NCBI RefSeq assembly: GCF_024171725.1
Contig: NZ_JAMTCG010000003.1
Location: 186,001 to 250,000, forward strand
Source of the DNA: Williamsia serinedens
Lineage (GTDB): Bacteria; Actinomycetota; Actinomycetes; Mycobacteriales; Mycobacteriaceae
Reading direction: 5' to 3'
DNA length: 64,000 bases
Below, one piece after another: positions 37,584-46,568 of the stretch. Made by a program: the position numbers and the translations under genes. The notes under the pieces are model-generated. The model had not been told where the DNA came from, searched no databases, and saw only the letters and a list, made by a program, of their open reading frames with translations. How positions within the stretch are numbered: the first letter of the stretch is position 1; each line of letters begins with the position of its first letter.

Positions 37584-37634
37584 CCTAGAGAAAACACCTC
37601 GTCACCCGGACATCGGCGGTGCGACGATGACCCC

Positions 37635-38267
37635 ATGACGACCGCGGGCCCCACCGACCACACCGTCACCTCCGTCGCGCAGCTCGAGGACATCGTCGGC
37701 ACGCCGAACCAGCGCGCGGCGACCAAGGTCCGCGGCCGCCTCTCCGACGTCCACCGGGAGTGGATCGCGGCGTCGCCCTTCGTGGTGCTCTCGACCGTCG
37801 ACGCCGACGGCCGCGTCGACGCGTCCCCCAAGGGCGACCCGGCCGGGTTCGTCCACGTCCTCGACGACACGACGATCGCGATCCCCGAACGGCCCGGCAA
37901 CCGTCGCGTCGACGGCTACCGCAACATCCTCCAGACGCGGCGAGCGGGGACCCTGTTCCTCGTCCCCGGCCGGGGCGACACCCTTCGGGTGAACGGTCAC
38001 GCGCGGATCGTCTCCGACGCGCCGTACTTCGACGCGATGGTGGTGCAGGGCAACCGACCGATCCTCGCGGTCGAGGTCACCGTCGACGAGGTGTTCTTCC
38101 ACTGCGCGAAGGCGTTCCTGCGCTCCCACCTGTGGGACCCGACGACGTGGCACCCCGACGAGTTGCCGACGGTCGCCGAGATCGCCCACCGCGTCCACAC
38201 CGACAGCGACCTCGCCGAGCTGCAGGAGCACTACCGCGACGACAATTACCGCCGCCTCCTGTACTGA
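37635..38267 (+). CDS. Pyridoxamine 5'-phosphate oxidase-family (FMN split-barrel) protein
   Basis: 210 residues. Typical MSMEG_1061/PPOX-like pattern: FVVLSTVDADGRVDASPKGDPAGFVHVLDD, then RPGNRRVDGYRNILQTRRAGTLFLVPG and the closing HCAKAFLRSHLWDP (residues quoted in parts of longer conserved blocks). Such proteins bind FMN or F420 in a split barrel; the exact reaction is unknown. Diverges from mfd. ATG 37635 gives the usual N-terminus; a tiny frame from 37626 terminates at once. Confidence 0.85.
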   Translation: MTTAGPTDHTVTSVAQLEDIVGTPNQRAATKVRGRLSDVHREWIAASPFVVLSTVDADGRVDASPKGDPAGFVHVLDDTTIAIPERPGNRRVDGYRNILQTRRAGTLFLVPGRGDTLRVNGHARIVSDAPYFDAMVVQGNRPILAVEVTVDEVFFHCAKAFLRSHLWDPTTWHPDELPTVAEIAHRVHTDSDLAELQEHYRDDNYRRLLY

Positions 38268-38300
38268 GAACCCGGCGCGACGCCCGATATCGTTCGCGCC

Positions 38301-39188
38301 ATGACCTCGACCTGGACGGCGGCGCACATGCCCCGCCTCGACGGCCGCTCGATCGTCGTCACCGGCGGCACCCGGGGCATCGGCCTCGCGACGGCCCGCG
38401 CGGCGGCGGCCTCCGGGGCACGCGTGGTGATCACGGGCCGTTCGGACGAGTCCGCGGCGGATGTGGCCGCGACCGTCGCGGCGGACACCGGTGCGCAGGT
38501 CGTCGGCCGCGGTCTCGACCTCACCGACCGGGACTCGATCCTGCGGTTCGCCGACGGCCTCGACGACGTCGACGTCCTGCTGCACAACGCCGGGATCATC
38601 CCGGCCGCACCCGAGTACACGGCCGACGGTTTCGAGTCGGGGATGGCCACGAACCTGCTCGGCCCGTTCCTGCTGACCAACACCGTGCTGCCCCGTGTCC
38701 GCGATCGCGTGGTCGTCGTGACGTCCCTCGTGCACCGCCTCGGTGTCGTCGACCCCGCCGACCTGCACTTCGCGAGGCGACGCTGGTCGCAGAAGCGCGC
38801 CTACGCCGACTCCAAGCTGGCCAACGCCCAGTGGGCGCTCGAGCTCGACCGGCGACTGCGCGAGGCGGGGTCGCGCACCGCCGCCGTCCTGTGCCACCCC
38901 GGCGTCGCGGCGACCGAGATCACCAGCCTCACACCGTTGCAGGCGGTCAACGACGGGGTCATCTGGGCAGCGGCCCGTGTGGCGAACACCGCCGAGCGTG
39001 CGGCCGACTGCGAGTTGTACGCCGCGACGATGCCCGTCCCACCCGGGGCGTTCGTCGGTCCGCGCGGCCGCGGCATCCGGGGCGCCCCGACGCTCGTCGG
39101 ACGGTCGCAGGCGGCGTCGGACCTGCGCGCCGCGGGGCTGCTGTGGGAGGCCGCGGCCGCCCAGACACGATCGGAGTTCCCCCTGTGA
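38301..39188 (+). CDS. Short-chain dehydrogenase/reductase
   Basis: 295 residues, classical SDR. Nucleotide-binding TGGTRGIG (21-28), NAG structural motif (LLHNAGII, 93-100), catalytic Ser142, Tyr168 and Lys172 (YADSK). The C-terminal part, with an aromatic-rich LLWEAAAAQTRSEF end, resembles the WW-domain-oxidoreductase/retinol-dehydrogenase branch. Substrate unknown. Its stop overlaps the acetyltransferase start (GTGA), indicating translational coupling. Confidence 0.88.
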   Translation: MTSTWTAAHMPRLDGRSIVVTGGTRGIGLATARAAAASGARVVITGRSDESAADVAATVAADTGAQVVGRGLDLTDRDSILRFADGLDDVDVLLHNAGIIPAAPEYTADGFESGMATNLLGPFLLTNTVLPRVRDRVVVVTSLVHRLGVVDPADLHFARRRWSQKRAYADSKLANAQWALELDRRLREAGSRTAAVLCHPGVAATEITSLTPLQAVNDGVIWAAARVANTAERAADCELYAATMPVPPGAFVGPRGRGIRGAPTLVGRSQAASDLRAAGLLWEAAAAQTRSEFPL

Positions 39189-39700
39189 GTCTCGACATCC
39201 GGCCCGCCGTCGAGTCCGATCTCGATCAGATCGCCGAGATCTACTCCCACTACGTCGCGCAGACGGTCATCACCTTCGACTACACCGCCCCGGCGGTCGA
39301 GGAGTGGCGCGCGCGACTCGCGTCGATCACCGGGCGCGGCCGCCCGTTCCTCGTCGCCGTCGACACCGACGACCCCGACCGGGTGCTGGGCTACGCCTAT
39401 CTCGGTGACTTCCGGACGAAGACCGCCTACGACTGGACGACCGAGGACAGCATCTACCTCCGTCCCGACGCGACCGGTCGCGGTCTCGGGTCCGCGCTGT
39501 TGCGCGCCCTGCTCGCCGATCTCGACCCGGAGTCGGTCCGACGGGTGGTCGCGGTGATCTCCGTGATCGAGTCCGACGCGTCGATCCGCCTGCACGAGCG
39601 GTTCGGGTTCGAACGGACCGGGACGCTGCGCCGGATCGGTTGGAAGTTCGACCGCTGGATCGACTGCGCCGTGCTGCAATACGAGGTACCCGGCACCTGA
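39185..39700 (+). CDS. GNAT acetyltransferase, phosphinothricin N-acetyltransferase-like
   Basis: 171 residues. LDIRPAVESDLDQIAEIYSH start, the central VLGYAYLGDFRTKTAYDWTTE segment and the acetyl-CoA loop RPDATGRGLGSALL define the PAT/Bar-like branch, and RLHERFGFERTGTLRRIGWK matches its C-terminus. Members acetylate the amino group of methionine sulfoximine, phosphinothricin or similar amino acids; the natural role is often detoxification of methionine derivatives. GTG 39185 overlaps the SDR stop by 4 bases. Confidence 0.85.
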   Translation: MSLDIRPAVESDLDQIAEIYSHYVAQTVITFDYTAPAVEEWRARLASITGRGRPFLVAVDTDDPDRVLGYAYLGDFRTKTAYDWTTEDSIYLRPDATGRGLGSALLRALLADLDPESVRRVVAVISVIESDASIRLHERFGFERTGTLRRIGWKFDRWIDCAVLQYEVPGT

Positions 39701-39722
39701 GCCCGCCGGGCGGGAACACATC

Positions 39723-39736
39723 CGGACCATGGTCCG
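39723..39736. promoter_or_regulatory. 14-bp perfect palindrome upstream of the DOPA-dioxygenase-like gene
   Basis: CGGACCATGGTCCG is fully self-complementary and ends 11 bases before ATG 39748, overlapping the space before the ribosome site. It could be an operator or a small hairpin; the bound protein is unknown. Confidence 0.35.
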
Positions 39737-39747
39737 TTTGGAGGGGC

Positions 39748-40533
39748 ATGAGCACGATCACCCGTCTGCCCGCGCTGTTCATCAGCCACGGCGCCCCGCC
39801 CCTGCTGGACGACACCCGCTGGGTCGGTGAACTGCGGGATCTCGCCGCCTCGCTCCCCCGCCCGACGGCGATCCTCGTGCTGTCCGCGCACTGGGAGTCC
39901 GCGCCCCTGACGATCGGGTCGACCGACGCCGCGACGCCCCTGACCTACGACTTCTGGGGATTCGAGGACCGCTTCTACCGGCTTAGCTACGACTCCCCCG
40001 GAGCGCCCGACCTCGCACGTCGCGTCGCCGCGATGATGCCCGACCCGATCGCGGTCCGGCACGACGACGAGCGTCGGCTCGACCACGGCGCATTCGTGCC
40101 GCTGTCGGTGATGTACCCCGACGCGGACATCCCCGTCCTGCAGGTGTCGCTGCCGACGCTGGAGCCCGAGTCGCTGATGGACCTCGGCCGACGTCTGCGT
40201 GACCTGCGCGACGAGGGCGTGCTGGTGCTGGGCTCCGGCTTCACCACCCACGGGCTGCCGTACCTCACCGATCCGACACCGACCGCGACGCCACCGGGAT
40301 GGTCGGCGGAGTTCGACGCGTGGGCGGCCGAGCGACTGGCCGCCGCCGACGTCGACGGGCTCGTCGACTTCCGCACGCGCGCACCGGGTATGCCCTATGC
40401 GCACCCGACGATCGAGCACTTCGCCCCGTTGTTCGTCGCCCTGGGCGCGTCCGACGACCCCGGCCAGGTGCCCGACCAGGTGATCGACGGCTTCTGGATG
40501 GGGTTGTCGAAGCGGAGCATCACCCTGCGGTGA
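39748..40533 (+). CDS. Class III extradiol dioxygenase, 4,5-DOPA dioxygenase (YgiD) type
   Basis: 261 residues. The metal-ligand and catalytic His pattern of the family is present: FISHGAPPLL (His14), LSAHWES (His48), LDHGAFVPL (His113), GSGFTTHGL (His168) and IEHFAPLFVALG (His224). YgiD-type enzymes open catechol rings such as L-DOPA using zinc or iron; the physiological substrate in bacteria is usually unknown. GGAGGGG directly precedes ATG 39748. Convergent with the TetR gene. Confidence 0.9.
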   Translation: MSTITRLPALFISHGAPPLLDDTRWVGELRDLAASLPRPTAILVLSAHWESAPLTIGSTDAATPLTYDFWGFEDRFYRLSYDSPGAPDLARRVAAMMPDPIAVRHDDERRLDHGAFVPLSVMYPDADIPVLQVSLPTLEPESLMDLGRRLRDLRDEGVLVLGSGFTTHGLPYLTDPTPTATPPGWSAEFDAWAAERLAAADVDGLVDFRTRAPGMPYAHPTIEHFAPLFVALGASDDPGQVPDQVIDGFWMGLSKRSITLR

Positions 40534-40545
40534 ACCCGGTGCGGC

Positions 40546-41202
40546 TCAGCGGGCCTCGCCGATGCGCGGGTCCATCTCGAGATGCGTCAGGCCGTTCCAG
40601 CAGAGGTTCACGAGGTGCGCCGCCACGACCTCCTTCGACGGCTCGCGCACGTCGAGCCACCACTGCGCGGTGACCGACACCATGCCCACGAGCGCCTGCG
40701 CGTAGAGCGGGGCGAGCGAGGCGTCGAACCCGCGGCGCTCGAAGTCGCCGGCCAGGATGTGCTCCACCTGGCTGATGGCGTCGTTGAGCAGGCTCGAGTA
40801 CTTGGGGTCGCCACCGGTGGCCGGGGAACCGTGCACCAGGATGCGGAACCCGTCGGTGCGCTCCTCCATGTACGTCAGCAGCGCCAACGCCACGGCCTCC
40901 AGGCGGAACCGCGAACGGTTGTTGGTCAGCGACGACGTCACCCGCTCGAGCAGGGTCTCCATCTCACGGTCGATGATGACGGCGTAGAGGGCCTCCTTGC
41001 CGCCGAAGTGCTCGTACACGACGGGCTTGGAGACCGCGGCCCGCTGGGCGATCTCCTCCACGGAGGTGCCCTCGTAGCCCCGTTCGGCGAAGAGGCCCCG
41101 CGCGACCTCGATGAGCTGCAGTCGGCGCTGGGCGCCGGTCATCCGCGCACGCGGTGCGGCGCGCACCTCGCGCTCGGCATCGGCGGGTCGGTCGACGGCC
41201 AT
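40546..41202 (-). CDS. TetR-family regulator (Rv1019-like position)
   Basis: 218 residues from ATG 41202, set by GGAGGAG just upstream; an ATG at 41235 would overlap the palindrome. HTH at about 47-66 (SVEEIAQRAAVSKPVVYEHF), followed by helices such as ALYAVIIDREMETLLERV and WWLDVREPSKEVVAAHL. In M. tuberculosis a TetR gene, Rv1019, stands between glmU and mfd, as here. The palindrome at 41228-41241 between this gene and its divergent neighbour is a probable autoregulatory operator. Confidence 0.87.
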   Translation of the reverse strand: MAVDRPADAEREVRAAPRARMTGAQRRLQLIEVARGLFAERGYEGTSVEEIAQRAAVSKPVVYEHFGGKEALYAVIIDREMETLLERVTSSLTNNRSRFRLEAVALALLTYMEERTDGFRILVHGSPATGGDPKYSSLLNDAISQVEHILAGDFERRGFDASLAPLYAQALVGMVSVTAQWWLDVREPSKEVVAAHLVNLCWNGLTHLEMDPRIGEAR

Positions 41203-41227
41203 CGTCTCCTCCAGGTCGGAGTGGAAC

Positions 41228-41241
41228 GAGAACATGTTCTC
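41228..41241. promoter_or_regulatory. 14-bp palindrome, probable TetR operator
   Basis: GAGAACATGTTCTC is perfectly self-complementary, in the 62-bp region between the TetR start (41202) and the divergent SnoaL-like gene (41265). Position before both starts suits repression of both genes. Confidence 0.6.
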
Positions 41242-41264
41242 ATCCCGCCCACTACGGTGACTCC

Positions 41265-41678
41265 ATGCTCAGTGTGCAGGAGATCTCCGACCGACTCGAA
41301 CTGCAGCAACTGCTCACCGACTACGCCACCGCCGTCGACCGGCGACAGTTCGACGACCTGCACGACCTGTTCACCGTCGACGCGCACATCGACTACTCCG
41401 CCGTCGGCGGGGCGGTCGGGACGCCCGCGGAGATCGTCCCCTGGTTGCGGGAGAACCTCGCGCTGTTCTCGGCGTACTACCACCTCAACGCCAACATCGA
41501 CCTGCAGCTCGACGGCGACGAGGCCACGGGCACGGTCATGTGCTTCAACCCGATGGTCTTCGCCGGGGAGGAGGGCACCGTGCTGACCGTCGGCGTCTGG
41601 TACCACGACTCCTACCGCCGCATCGACGGCCGCTGGCGCATCACCCGTCGCGTCGAGGAGAAGTGCTTCCTGTACTGA
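41265..41678 (+). CDS. SnoaL-like/NTF2-fold protein
   Basis: 137 residues, cone-shaped alpha+beta barrel pattern: EISDRLELQQLLTDYATAVD helix with the usual Asp near the cavity, FDDLHDLFTVDAHIDYS and ending RWRITRRVEEKCF. Relatives include scytalone-dehydratase-like and ring-hydroxylation-associated proteins. No substrate can be named. TACGGT (41253-41258) is a possible -10 placing transcription start at the ATG, so it may be leaderless. Divergent from the TetR gene and probably its target. Confidence 0.82.
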   Translation: MLSVQEISDRLELQQLLTDYATAVDRRQFDDLHDLFTVDAHIDYSAVGGAVGTPAEIVPWLRENLALFSAYYHLNANIDLQLDGDEATGTVMCFNPMVFAGEEGTVLTVGVWYHDSYRRIDGRWRITRRVEEKCFLY

Positions 41679-41836
41679 CGGTCGTGGCAGGCACACGCGG
41701 CGCCCTCCGCCGAAAGGCGGGGAGCGGGCACCGGACGATGATCGGGGCCCGTCGTCCGATTCGACTGCGCGACTCTCTCGTACCTATGTACGATTTGCCA
41801 CGGGTCGGGATCCGTCGAATCACCTCGGGAGCTGAC

Positions 41837-42217
41837 ATGCGCCGAACCATCACCCTCGCCACCACCTGCGCCGCCGTCGCGGCCACCGCCCTCCTGGGCG
41901 CCGGATCCGCCGCGGCGGCACCGGGATCGCTCGCGCTGACCGCCGATCTCGCGGGCGTGACGTACAGCGCGCCGTTCGAGTGCGGGCTCACGGTCACCAA
42001 CAACGGGCCCGGCGTGGCCCGAGGGGCACGGATCATTCAGGTGTCCGTCCCACTGGGGATTCCGACGACGTTCCGCTACCTCGGCGACCTGGCACCCGGG
42101 GAGACCAGGACCGAGAGTCAGGTCGACTGCGGGATCTACGGCCGGTTGTCCATGTACGCGGTGTCAGCCACGCCCGATCTGAACCCGGGCAACAACGGCG
42201 GCCAGGTCCATCCCTGA
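41837..42217 (+). CDS. Small secreted protein with immunoglobulin-like (CARDB/DUF11-type) fold
   Basis: 126 residues. Sec signal MRRTITLATTCAAVAATALL with likely cleavage after Ala28 (SAAAA-PG). The mature part has the pattern of a single beta-sandwich domain, CGLTVTNNGPGVARG, then LAPGETRTESQVDC, with two Cys (49 and 98) that could form one disulfide. GGGAGC precedes ATG 41837. It lacks neighbours of related function. Could be an adhesin-like or cell-wall-associated protein (inference). Confidence 0.72.
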   Translation: MRRTITLATTCAAVAATALLGAGSAAAAPGSLALTADLAGVTYSAPFECGLTVTNNGPGVARGARIIQVSVPLGIPTTFRYLGDLAPGETRTESQVDCGIYGRLSMYAVSATPDLNPGNNGGQVHP

Positions 42218-42248
42218 CGCCGGCCGGTCACCCGGCGCCGGATCTGTG

Positions 42249-42320
42249 CTCCCCCACCAGGACTCGAACCTGGAATGTCTGAACCAAAATCAGAAGTGTT
42301 GCCGATTACACCATGGGGGA
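42249..42320 (-). tRNA. tRNA-Gln (anticodon UUG)
   Basis: Full cloverleaf on the minus strand, 5' end at 42320: 7-bp acceptor stem TCCCCCA/TGGGGGA, anticodon stem TCTGA/TCAGA with loop TTTTGGT (anticodon TTG), and a T loop within GGTTCGAGTCC. Discriminator G at 42249 fits glutamine identity. Position next to glmU is the same as glnU in M. tuberculosis. Confidence 0.95.
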
Positions 42321-42353
42321 CCGGCGCCGGGACGCCGGTGAGATTGTCGCACG

Positions 42354-43109
42354 TCAGTCGCGGGGACCGCCCGCGACGTAGACGACCTGGCCGGACACGA
42401 AGCCGGCTCCCTCACTGATGAAGAACGACGCGGTGTGCGCGATGTCCTCGGGCTGGCCGACGCGCTGCACCGGGATCTCCTTGGCGTTGAAGGCTTTGAA
42501 GTCCTCGAACGGGACGCCGAGACGCTCGGCCGTCTTCGCCGTCATCTCCGTCTCGATGAATCCGGGAGCGATCGCGTTGGCGGTGACACCGAATTTGCCG
42601 AGCTCGAACGCCAGGGTCTTGGTGAACCCCTGCATGCCGGCCTTCGCCGCGGAGTAGTTGACCTGGCCGCGGTTGCCCAGCGCCGAGGTGCTCGACAGGT
42701 TCACGACGCGACCCCACTTGGCCTCGACCATGTGCTTCTGCACCGCGCGCGTCATGAGGAACGCGCCCCGCAGGTGCACCCCGAGGACCGAGTCCCAGTC
42801 CTCGACGGTCATCTTGAACAGCAGGTTGTCGCGGGTGATGCCGGCGTTGTTGACCAGCACCGTCGGCGCCCCGAGCTCGGCGGCGACCTTCTCGACGGCG
42901 GCCTCGGCCGACGCCTCGTCGGACACGTCGGCGCCGACCGCGACGGCCGAACCGCCCGCGGACGTGATCGCCTCGACCGTCTCCGCGCACGAGTCGGCGT
43001 TCAGGTCGAGCACGCCGACAGCCAGCCCGTCCGACGCCAGACGCTTGGCGACAGCGGCGCCGATACCTCGTGCCGCACCCGTCACAATTGCCGTTCTGCG
43101 CTCGCTCAC
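42354..43109 (-). CDS. 3-oxoacyl-ACP reductase-like SDR (FabG type)
   Basis: 251 residues. Motifs: TGAARGIG (10-17), NNAG (87-90), Ser139/Ser140, Tyr152 and Lys156 (YSAAK). The pattern [12 protein letters not shown] and the ending [16 protein letters not shown] match FabG-like SDRs that accept acyl-CoA or acyl-ACP; it may be the acetoacetyl-CoA/steroid-side variant rather than the housekeeping FabG. Between tRNA-Gln and the divergent glmU, with a 112-base intergenic region. Confidence 0.87.
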   Translation of the reverse strand: MSERRTAIVTGAARGIGAAVAKRLASDGLAVGVLDLNADSCAETVEAITSAGGSAVAVGADVSDEASAEAAVEKVAAELGAPTVLVNNAGITRDNLLFKMTVEDWDSVLGVHLRGAFLMTRAVQKHMVEAKWGRVVNLSSTSALGNRGQVNYSAAKAGMQGFTKTLAFELGKFGVTANAIAPGFIETEMTAKTAERLGVPFEDFKAFNAKEIPVQRVGQPEDIAHTASFFISEGAGFVSGQVVYVAGGPRD

Positions 43110-43221
43110 CGGTACCTTCTCTCCTCGACTGATCTCGGGGCCGCCCTGGCCTCACCTAGTTCTATCAGTGCGTAACATCGCCCCCGCGCGCCCGGCGCGA
43201 GGGGCGCACGACAGGAGTTCC

Positions 43222-44724
43222 ATGTCAGTGACGACACCCGGGGAACGCAGCGACGACGGTGGCGCGGTCGCCGTCCTCGTCCTCGCCGCAGGCGCAGGGA
43301 CCCGTATGCGGTCGTCCATCCCGAAGGTCCTCCACCGGATCGGTGGACGCACCCTGCTCTCCCACGCCCTGCACGCCGCGGCCGGGGTCTCGCCCGACCA
43401 CCTCGTGGCCGTCGTCGGGCACGACCGCGAACGCGTCGCCGCCGCCTGCGCCGAGCTGACCGACGACCTCGGCCGCACGGTGACCACCGCCGTGCAGGAG
43501 GTGCCCAACGGCACCGGCGGGGCCGTCGCGGCCGGGATGACCGCTCTGCCCGACGATTTCGACGGCACCGTCCTCGTGACCGCCGGCGACGTCCCCCTGC
43601 TCACCGCGCAGGCGCTGGCCGATCTGCGGGCCGAGCACCGCACCGCCGGCGCCCACGTGACGCTCATGACGTCGACGGCGGTCGACCCCACCGGCTACGG
43701 CCGCGTGCTGCGGACCCAGGACGGCGAGGTCACGCAGATCGTCGAGGAGTCCGACGCGACGCCGCAGCAGAAGCGCATCACGGAGGTGAACTCCGGCGTC
43801 TACGCGTTCGATGCCCGCACCCTCGCCCAGGCGCTCACCGAGCTGGGCACCCACAACGCGCAGGGCGAGCTGTATCTCACCGACGTGGTCGCGCTCGCCC
43901 GGTCGAAGGGCCGTGTGGTGCGTGCCGCTCACATCGACGACGCCGCCCTGGTCGCCGGATGCAACGACCGCCTGCAGCTCTCCGAGCTCGGCGCCGAGCT
44001 GAACCGACGCATCCTGCACGACCTGATGCGGTCGGGCGTGACCGTCGTCGACCCGGCGACCACCTGGGTCGACATCGACGTCCGGGTCGACGTCGACGCG
44101 ACCCTGCTGCCCGGCACACAGCTGCACGGGCGCACCGTCGTCGGCGAGCACGCCGTCGTCGGACCGGACACCACGCTGACCGACGTCACCGTCGGCGAGG
44201 GCGCGCAGGTGATCCGCACCCACGGCAGCGAGGCCGTGATCGGCGACGACGCATCGGTCGGCCCCTTCGCCTATCTGCGCCCGGGCAGCGTGCTGGGTGC
44301 CGGCGGCAAGATCGGGACCTTCGTCGAGACGAAGAACTCGACGATCGGTGCGGGCACCAAGGTGCCGCACCTCACCTACGTCGGCGACGCGACGATCGGC
44401 GAGCAGTCGAACATCGGCGCCTCCAGCGTCTTCGTCAACTACGACGGCGTCGAGAAGAACCGCACCGTCATCGGCTCGCACTGCCGCACCGGCAGCGACA
44501 CGATGTTCATCGCGCCGCTGACCGTGGGTGATGGCGCGTACACGGGTGCCGGTACGGTGCTCAGGCGAGATGTGCCCCCGGGGGCTCTCGCGGTGTCATC
44601 GGGGGACCAACGGATCATCGAGGGCTGGGTCGAGCAGCGTCGACCCGGTACCGCGGCCGCCGACGCGGCGCGACGCGCCCGGCAGGCCGGCGCACAGGAC
44701 GAGCAGAAGGCGGACGAGCAGTGA
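43222..44724 (+). CDS. glmU: Bifunctional N-acetylglucosamine-1-phosphate uridyltransferase/glucosamine-1-phosphate acetyltransferase
   Basis: 500 residues. The N-terminal uridyltransferase starts LAAGAGTRM (21-29) with KVLH (35-38); [14 protein letters not shown] and GDVPLL follow. The C-terminal left-handed beta-helix carries hexapeptide repeats and the acetyltransferase region [29 protein letters not shown]. Makes UDP-GlcNAc for peptidoglycan and arabinogalactan linker. ATG 43222 follows AGGAG. Overlaps prs by GTGA; glmU-prs is conserved in actinobacteria. Confidence 0.97.
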   Translation: MSVTTPGERSDDGGAVAVLVLAAGAGTRMRSSIPKVLHRIGGRTLLSHALHAAAGVSPDHLVAVVGHDRERVAAACAELTDDLGRTVTTAVQEVPNGTGGAVAAGMTALPDDFDGTVLVTAGDVPLLTAQALADLRAEHRTAGAHVTLMTSTAVDPTGYGRVLRTQDGEVTQIVEESDATPQQKRITEVNSGVYAFDARTLAQALTELGTHNAQGELYLTDVVALARSKGRVVRAAHIDDAALVAGCNDRLQLSELGAELNRRILHDLMRSGVTVVDPATTWVDIDVRVDVDATLLPGTQLHGRTVVGEHAVVGPDTTLTDVTVGEGAQVIRTHGSEAVIGDDASVGPFAYLRPGSVLGAGGKIGTFVETKNSTIGAGTKVPHLTYVGDATIGEQSNIGASSVFVNYDGVEKNRTVIGSHCRTGSDTMFIAPLTVGDGAYTGAGTVLRRDVPPGALAVSSGDQRIIEGWVEQRRPGTAAADAARRARQAGAQDEQKADEQ

Positions 44725-45698
44725 GCTGGACAACCGACAACCAGAAGAACCTGATGCTGTTCTCCGGTCGCGCGCACCCGGAGCTGGCCGAGGCCGTCGC
44801 GAAGGAGCTCGGCATCCAGGTCACGCCGCAGACCGCCCGCGACTTCGCCAACGGCGAGATCTTCGTCCGCTTCGAGGACTCGGTGCGCGGTTCGGACGCC
44901 TTCGTCCTGCAGAGCTGCCCGGCGCCGCTGAACAAGTGGCTGATGGAGCAGCTCATCATGATCGACGCGCTCAAGCGCGGGTCGGCCAAGCGCATCACCG
45001 CGATCCTGCCCTTCTACCCCTACGCCCGTCAGGACAAGAAGCACCGTGGGCGCGAACCGATCTCGGCCCGCCTCGTCGCCGACCTGCTGAAGACCGCCGG
45101 GGCCGACCGCATCATCACCGTCGACCTGCACACCGACCAGATCCAGGGCTTCTTCGACGGCCCGGTGGACCACATGCACGCGCAGGGCCAGCTCGCCGAG
45201 TACGTCAAGGAGCACTACGGCACCGACAACGTCACCGTCGTCTCCCCCGACTCCGGTCGTGTCCGCGTCGCCGAGAAGTGGGCCGACGCGCTCGACGGCG
45301 CCCCGCTGGCGTTCATCCACAAGACGCGAGACCCGTTGGTGCCCAACCAGGTCAAGTCGAACCGCGTGGTCGGTGAGGTCGAGGGCCGCATCTGTGTGCT
45401 CATCGACGACATGATCGACACCGGCGGCACCATCGCCGGCGCGGTCCGGGTCCTCAAGGACGCCGGCGCGGGTGACGTCATCATCGCGACCACGCACGGC
45501 GTGTTCTCCCACCCCGCGGCGGAGCGACTCGCGTCCTGCGGCGCGAAGGAGGTCATCGCGACCGACACCCTGCCGATCACCGAGGACAAGCAGTTCGAGA
45601 ACCTCACGGTGCTCTCCATCGCCCCGCTGCTCGCGCAGACCATCCACCAGGTGTTCGAGAACGGCTCGGTCACGAGCCTGTTCGACGGCGTCGCCTGA
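44721..45698 (+). CDS. prs: Ribose-phosphate pyrophosphokinase
   Basis: 325 residues, class I PRPP synthetase. [18 protein letters not shown] is the ATP flexible-loop region, [13 protein letters not shown] the regulatory loop, and DDMIDTGGT (about 230-238) the ribose-phosphate-binding loop. PRPP feeds nucleotides, His, Trp and, in mycolic-acid bacteria, decaprenyl-phosphoryl arabinose. GTG 44721 overlaps the glmU stop, so the two are translationally coupled; together they provide cell-wall precursors. Confidence 0.98.
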   Translation: MSWTTDNQKNLMLFSGRAHPELAEAVAKELGIQVTPQTARDFANGEIFVRFEDSVRGSDAFVLQSCPAPLNKWLMEQLIMIDALKRGSAKRITAILPFYPYARQDKKHRGREPISARLVADLLKTAGADRIITVDLHTDQIQGFFDGPVDHMHAQGQLAEYVKEHYGTDNVTVVSPDSGRVRVAEKWADALDGAPLAFIHKTRDPLVPNQVKSNRVVGEVEGRICVLIDDMIDTGGTIAGAVRVLKDAGAGDVIIATTHGVFSHPAAERLASCGAKEVIATDTLPITEDKQFENLTVLSIAPLLAQTIHQVFENGSVTSLFDGVA

Positions 45699-45705
45699 GG
45701 TCGTC

Positions 45706-46047
45706 GTGGCCGCGCGGATCTTCCACAACCCGCAGTGCTCGACGTCGCGGAAGACGCTGCAGCGTCTGCGCGACGCCGGTGTCGAGCCCGAGATCGTGCA
45801 GTACCTCACGACCCCGCCGACACGAGACGAGTTGGCCCGCATGATCTCCGACGCGGGACTCACGCCGTCGCAGGCGGTGCGTCGTCGCGAGGCGCTGTTC
45901 ACGGAGCTGTCGCTGGCCGACGCCGACGACGACGCCCTCCTCGACGCGATGGCGGAGAACCCCCGCCTCGTGGAGCGGCCGTTCGTCGTCACCGACAAGG
46001 GCACCCGACTGGCCCGGCCCGTCGAGAAGGTCGACGAGATCCTCTGA
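45706..46047 (+). CDS. ArsC/YffB-like glutaredoxin-fold reductase
   Basis: 113 residues. HNPQCSTSRKTL (7-18) is the ArsC-family start with catalytic Cys11; PSQAVRRREALFTEL and NPRLVERPFVVTDKG near the end are family-typical, with the Arg of NPRL placed to bind the oxyanion. May reduce arsenate with glutathione or mycothiol partners, though YffB relatives have other roles. GTG 45706, eight bases after prs, makes it the third gene of the glmU-prs operon; no other arsenic gene is nearby. Confidence 0.85.
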   Translation: MAARIFHNPQCSTSRKTLQRLRDAGVEPEIVQYLTTPPTRDELARMISDAGLTPSQAVRRREALFTELSLADADDDALLDAMAENPRLVERPFVVTDKGTRLARPVEKVDEIL

Positions 46048-46123
46048 TCGCCTGCGGGCGATGCCTCGCGCGTGCGGTACTGGGGTGGTGACGCACGTCA
46101 CGCTCGTCGACGCGGGAGGTCTC

Positions 46124-46558
46124 ATGACCCAGACAGCACCGGAACCCGATCTGCACGAGGCGGCGGAGGCCGCACCCGACGACGCATCCCTGTTCGAGCG
46201 GCTCGGCGGCGTCTACGGCATCGCCGGCGCCGTCGACATCCTCGTCGACCGTCTCTTCGACAACGTCGCCGTGAACGCCAACCCCGCCGTACACGCGCAC
46301 CACGGCGACCGCGCGAACGCCGCGGGGTACAAGTTCCTCGTCACCGCCTGGTCGATCGAGGCCGCCGGCGGACCGCGCTGCTACCCCGGGCGCGACATGG
46401 TGGCCGCGCACGATCACCTCGCGATCGACCGCGCGGGCTTCGACGCCGTCTACACCGAGATCGACGCGACGTTGAACTTCCTCGGTGTGCCCGACCGCGA
46501 GCGCTCGGAGTTCATGCGCGTCATCGAGTCGTACCGGCCGGAGGTCGTCACCGCCTGA
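46124..46558 (+). CDS. Group I truncated-haemoglobin-like protein, atypical distal residues
   Basis: 144 residues. LFERLGGVYGIAGAVDILVDRL opens the globin fold, and RDMVAAHDHLAI supplies a proximal His96 in the expected F helix. The B10 position, normally Tyr in group I, appears to be Phe45 (RLFDNV), and the CD1 Phe motif is replaced by PAVHAHHGD. These changes would alter oxygen and nitric-oxide chemistry. GGGAGG just before ATG 46124. Convergent with the epoxide-hydrolase-like gene. Confidence 0.8.
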   Translation: MTQTAPEPDLHEAAEAAPDDASLFERLGGVYGIAGAVDILVDRLFDNVAVNANPAVHAHHGDRANAAGYKFLVTAWSIEAAGGPRCYPGRDMVAAHDHLAIDRAGFDAVYTEIDATLNFLGVPDRERSEFMRVIESYRPEVVTA

Positions 46559-46568
46559 GGGGCGGTGC

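Noticed and set aside
39723-39736. Transcription terminator after the acetyltransferase gene
   Set aside because: A 14-bp uninterrupted palindrome leaves too small a loop for a strong hairpin, and its place just before the ribosome site suits an operator better.
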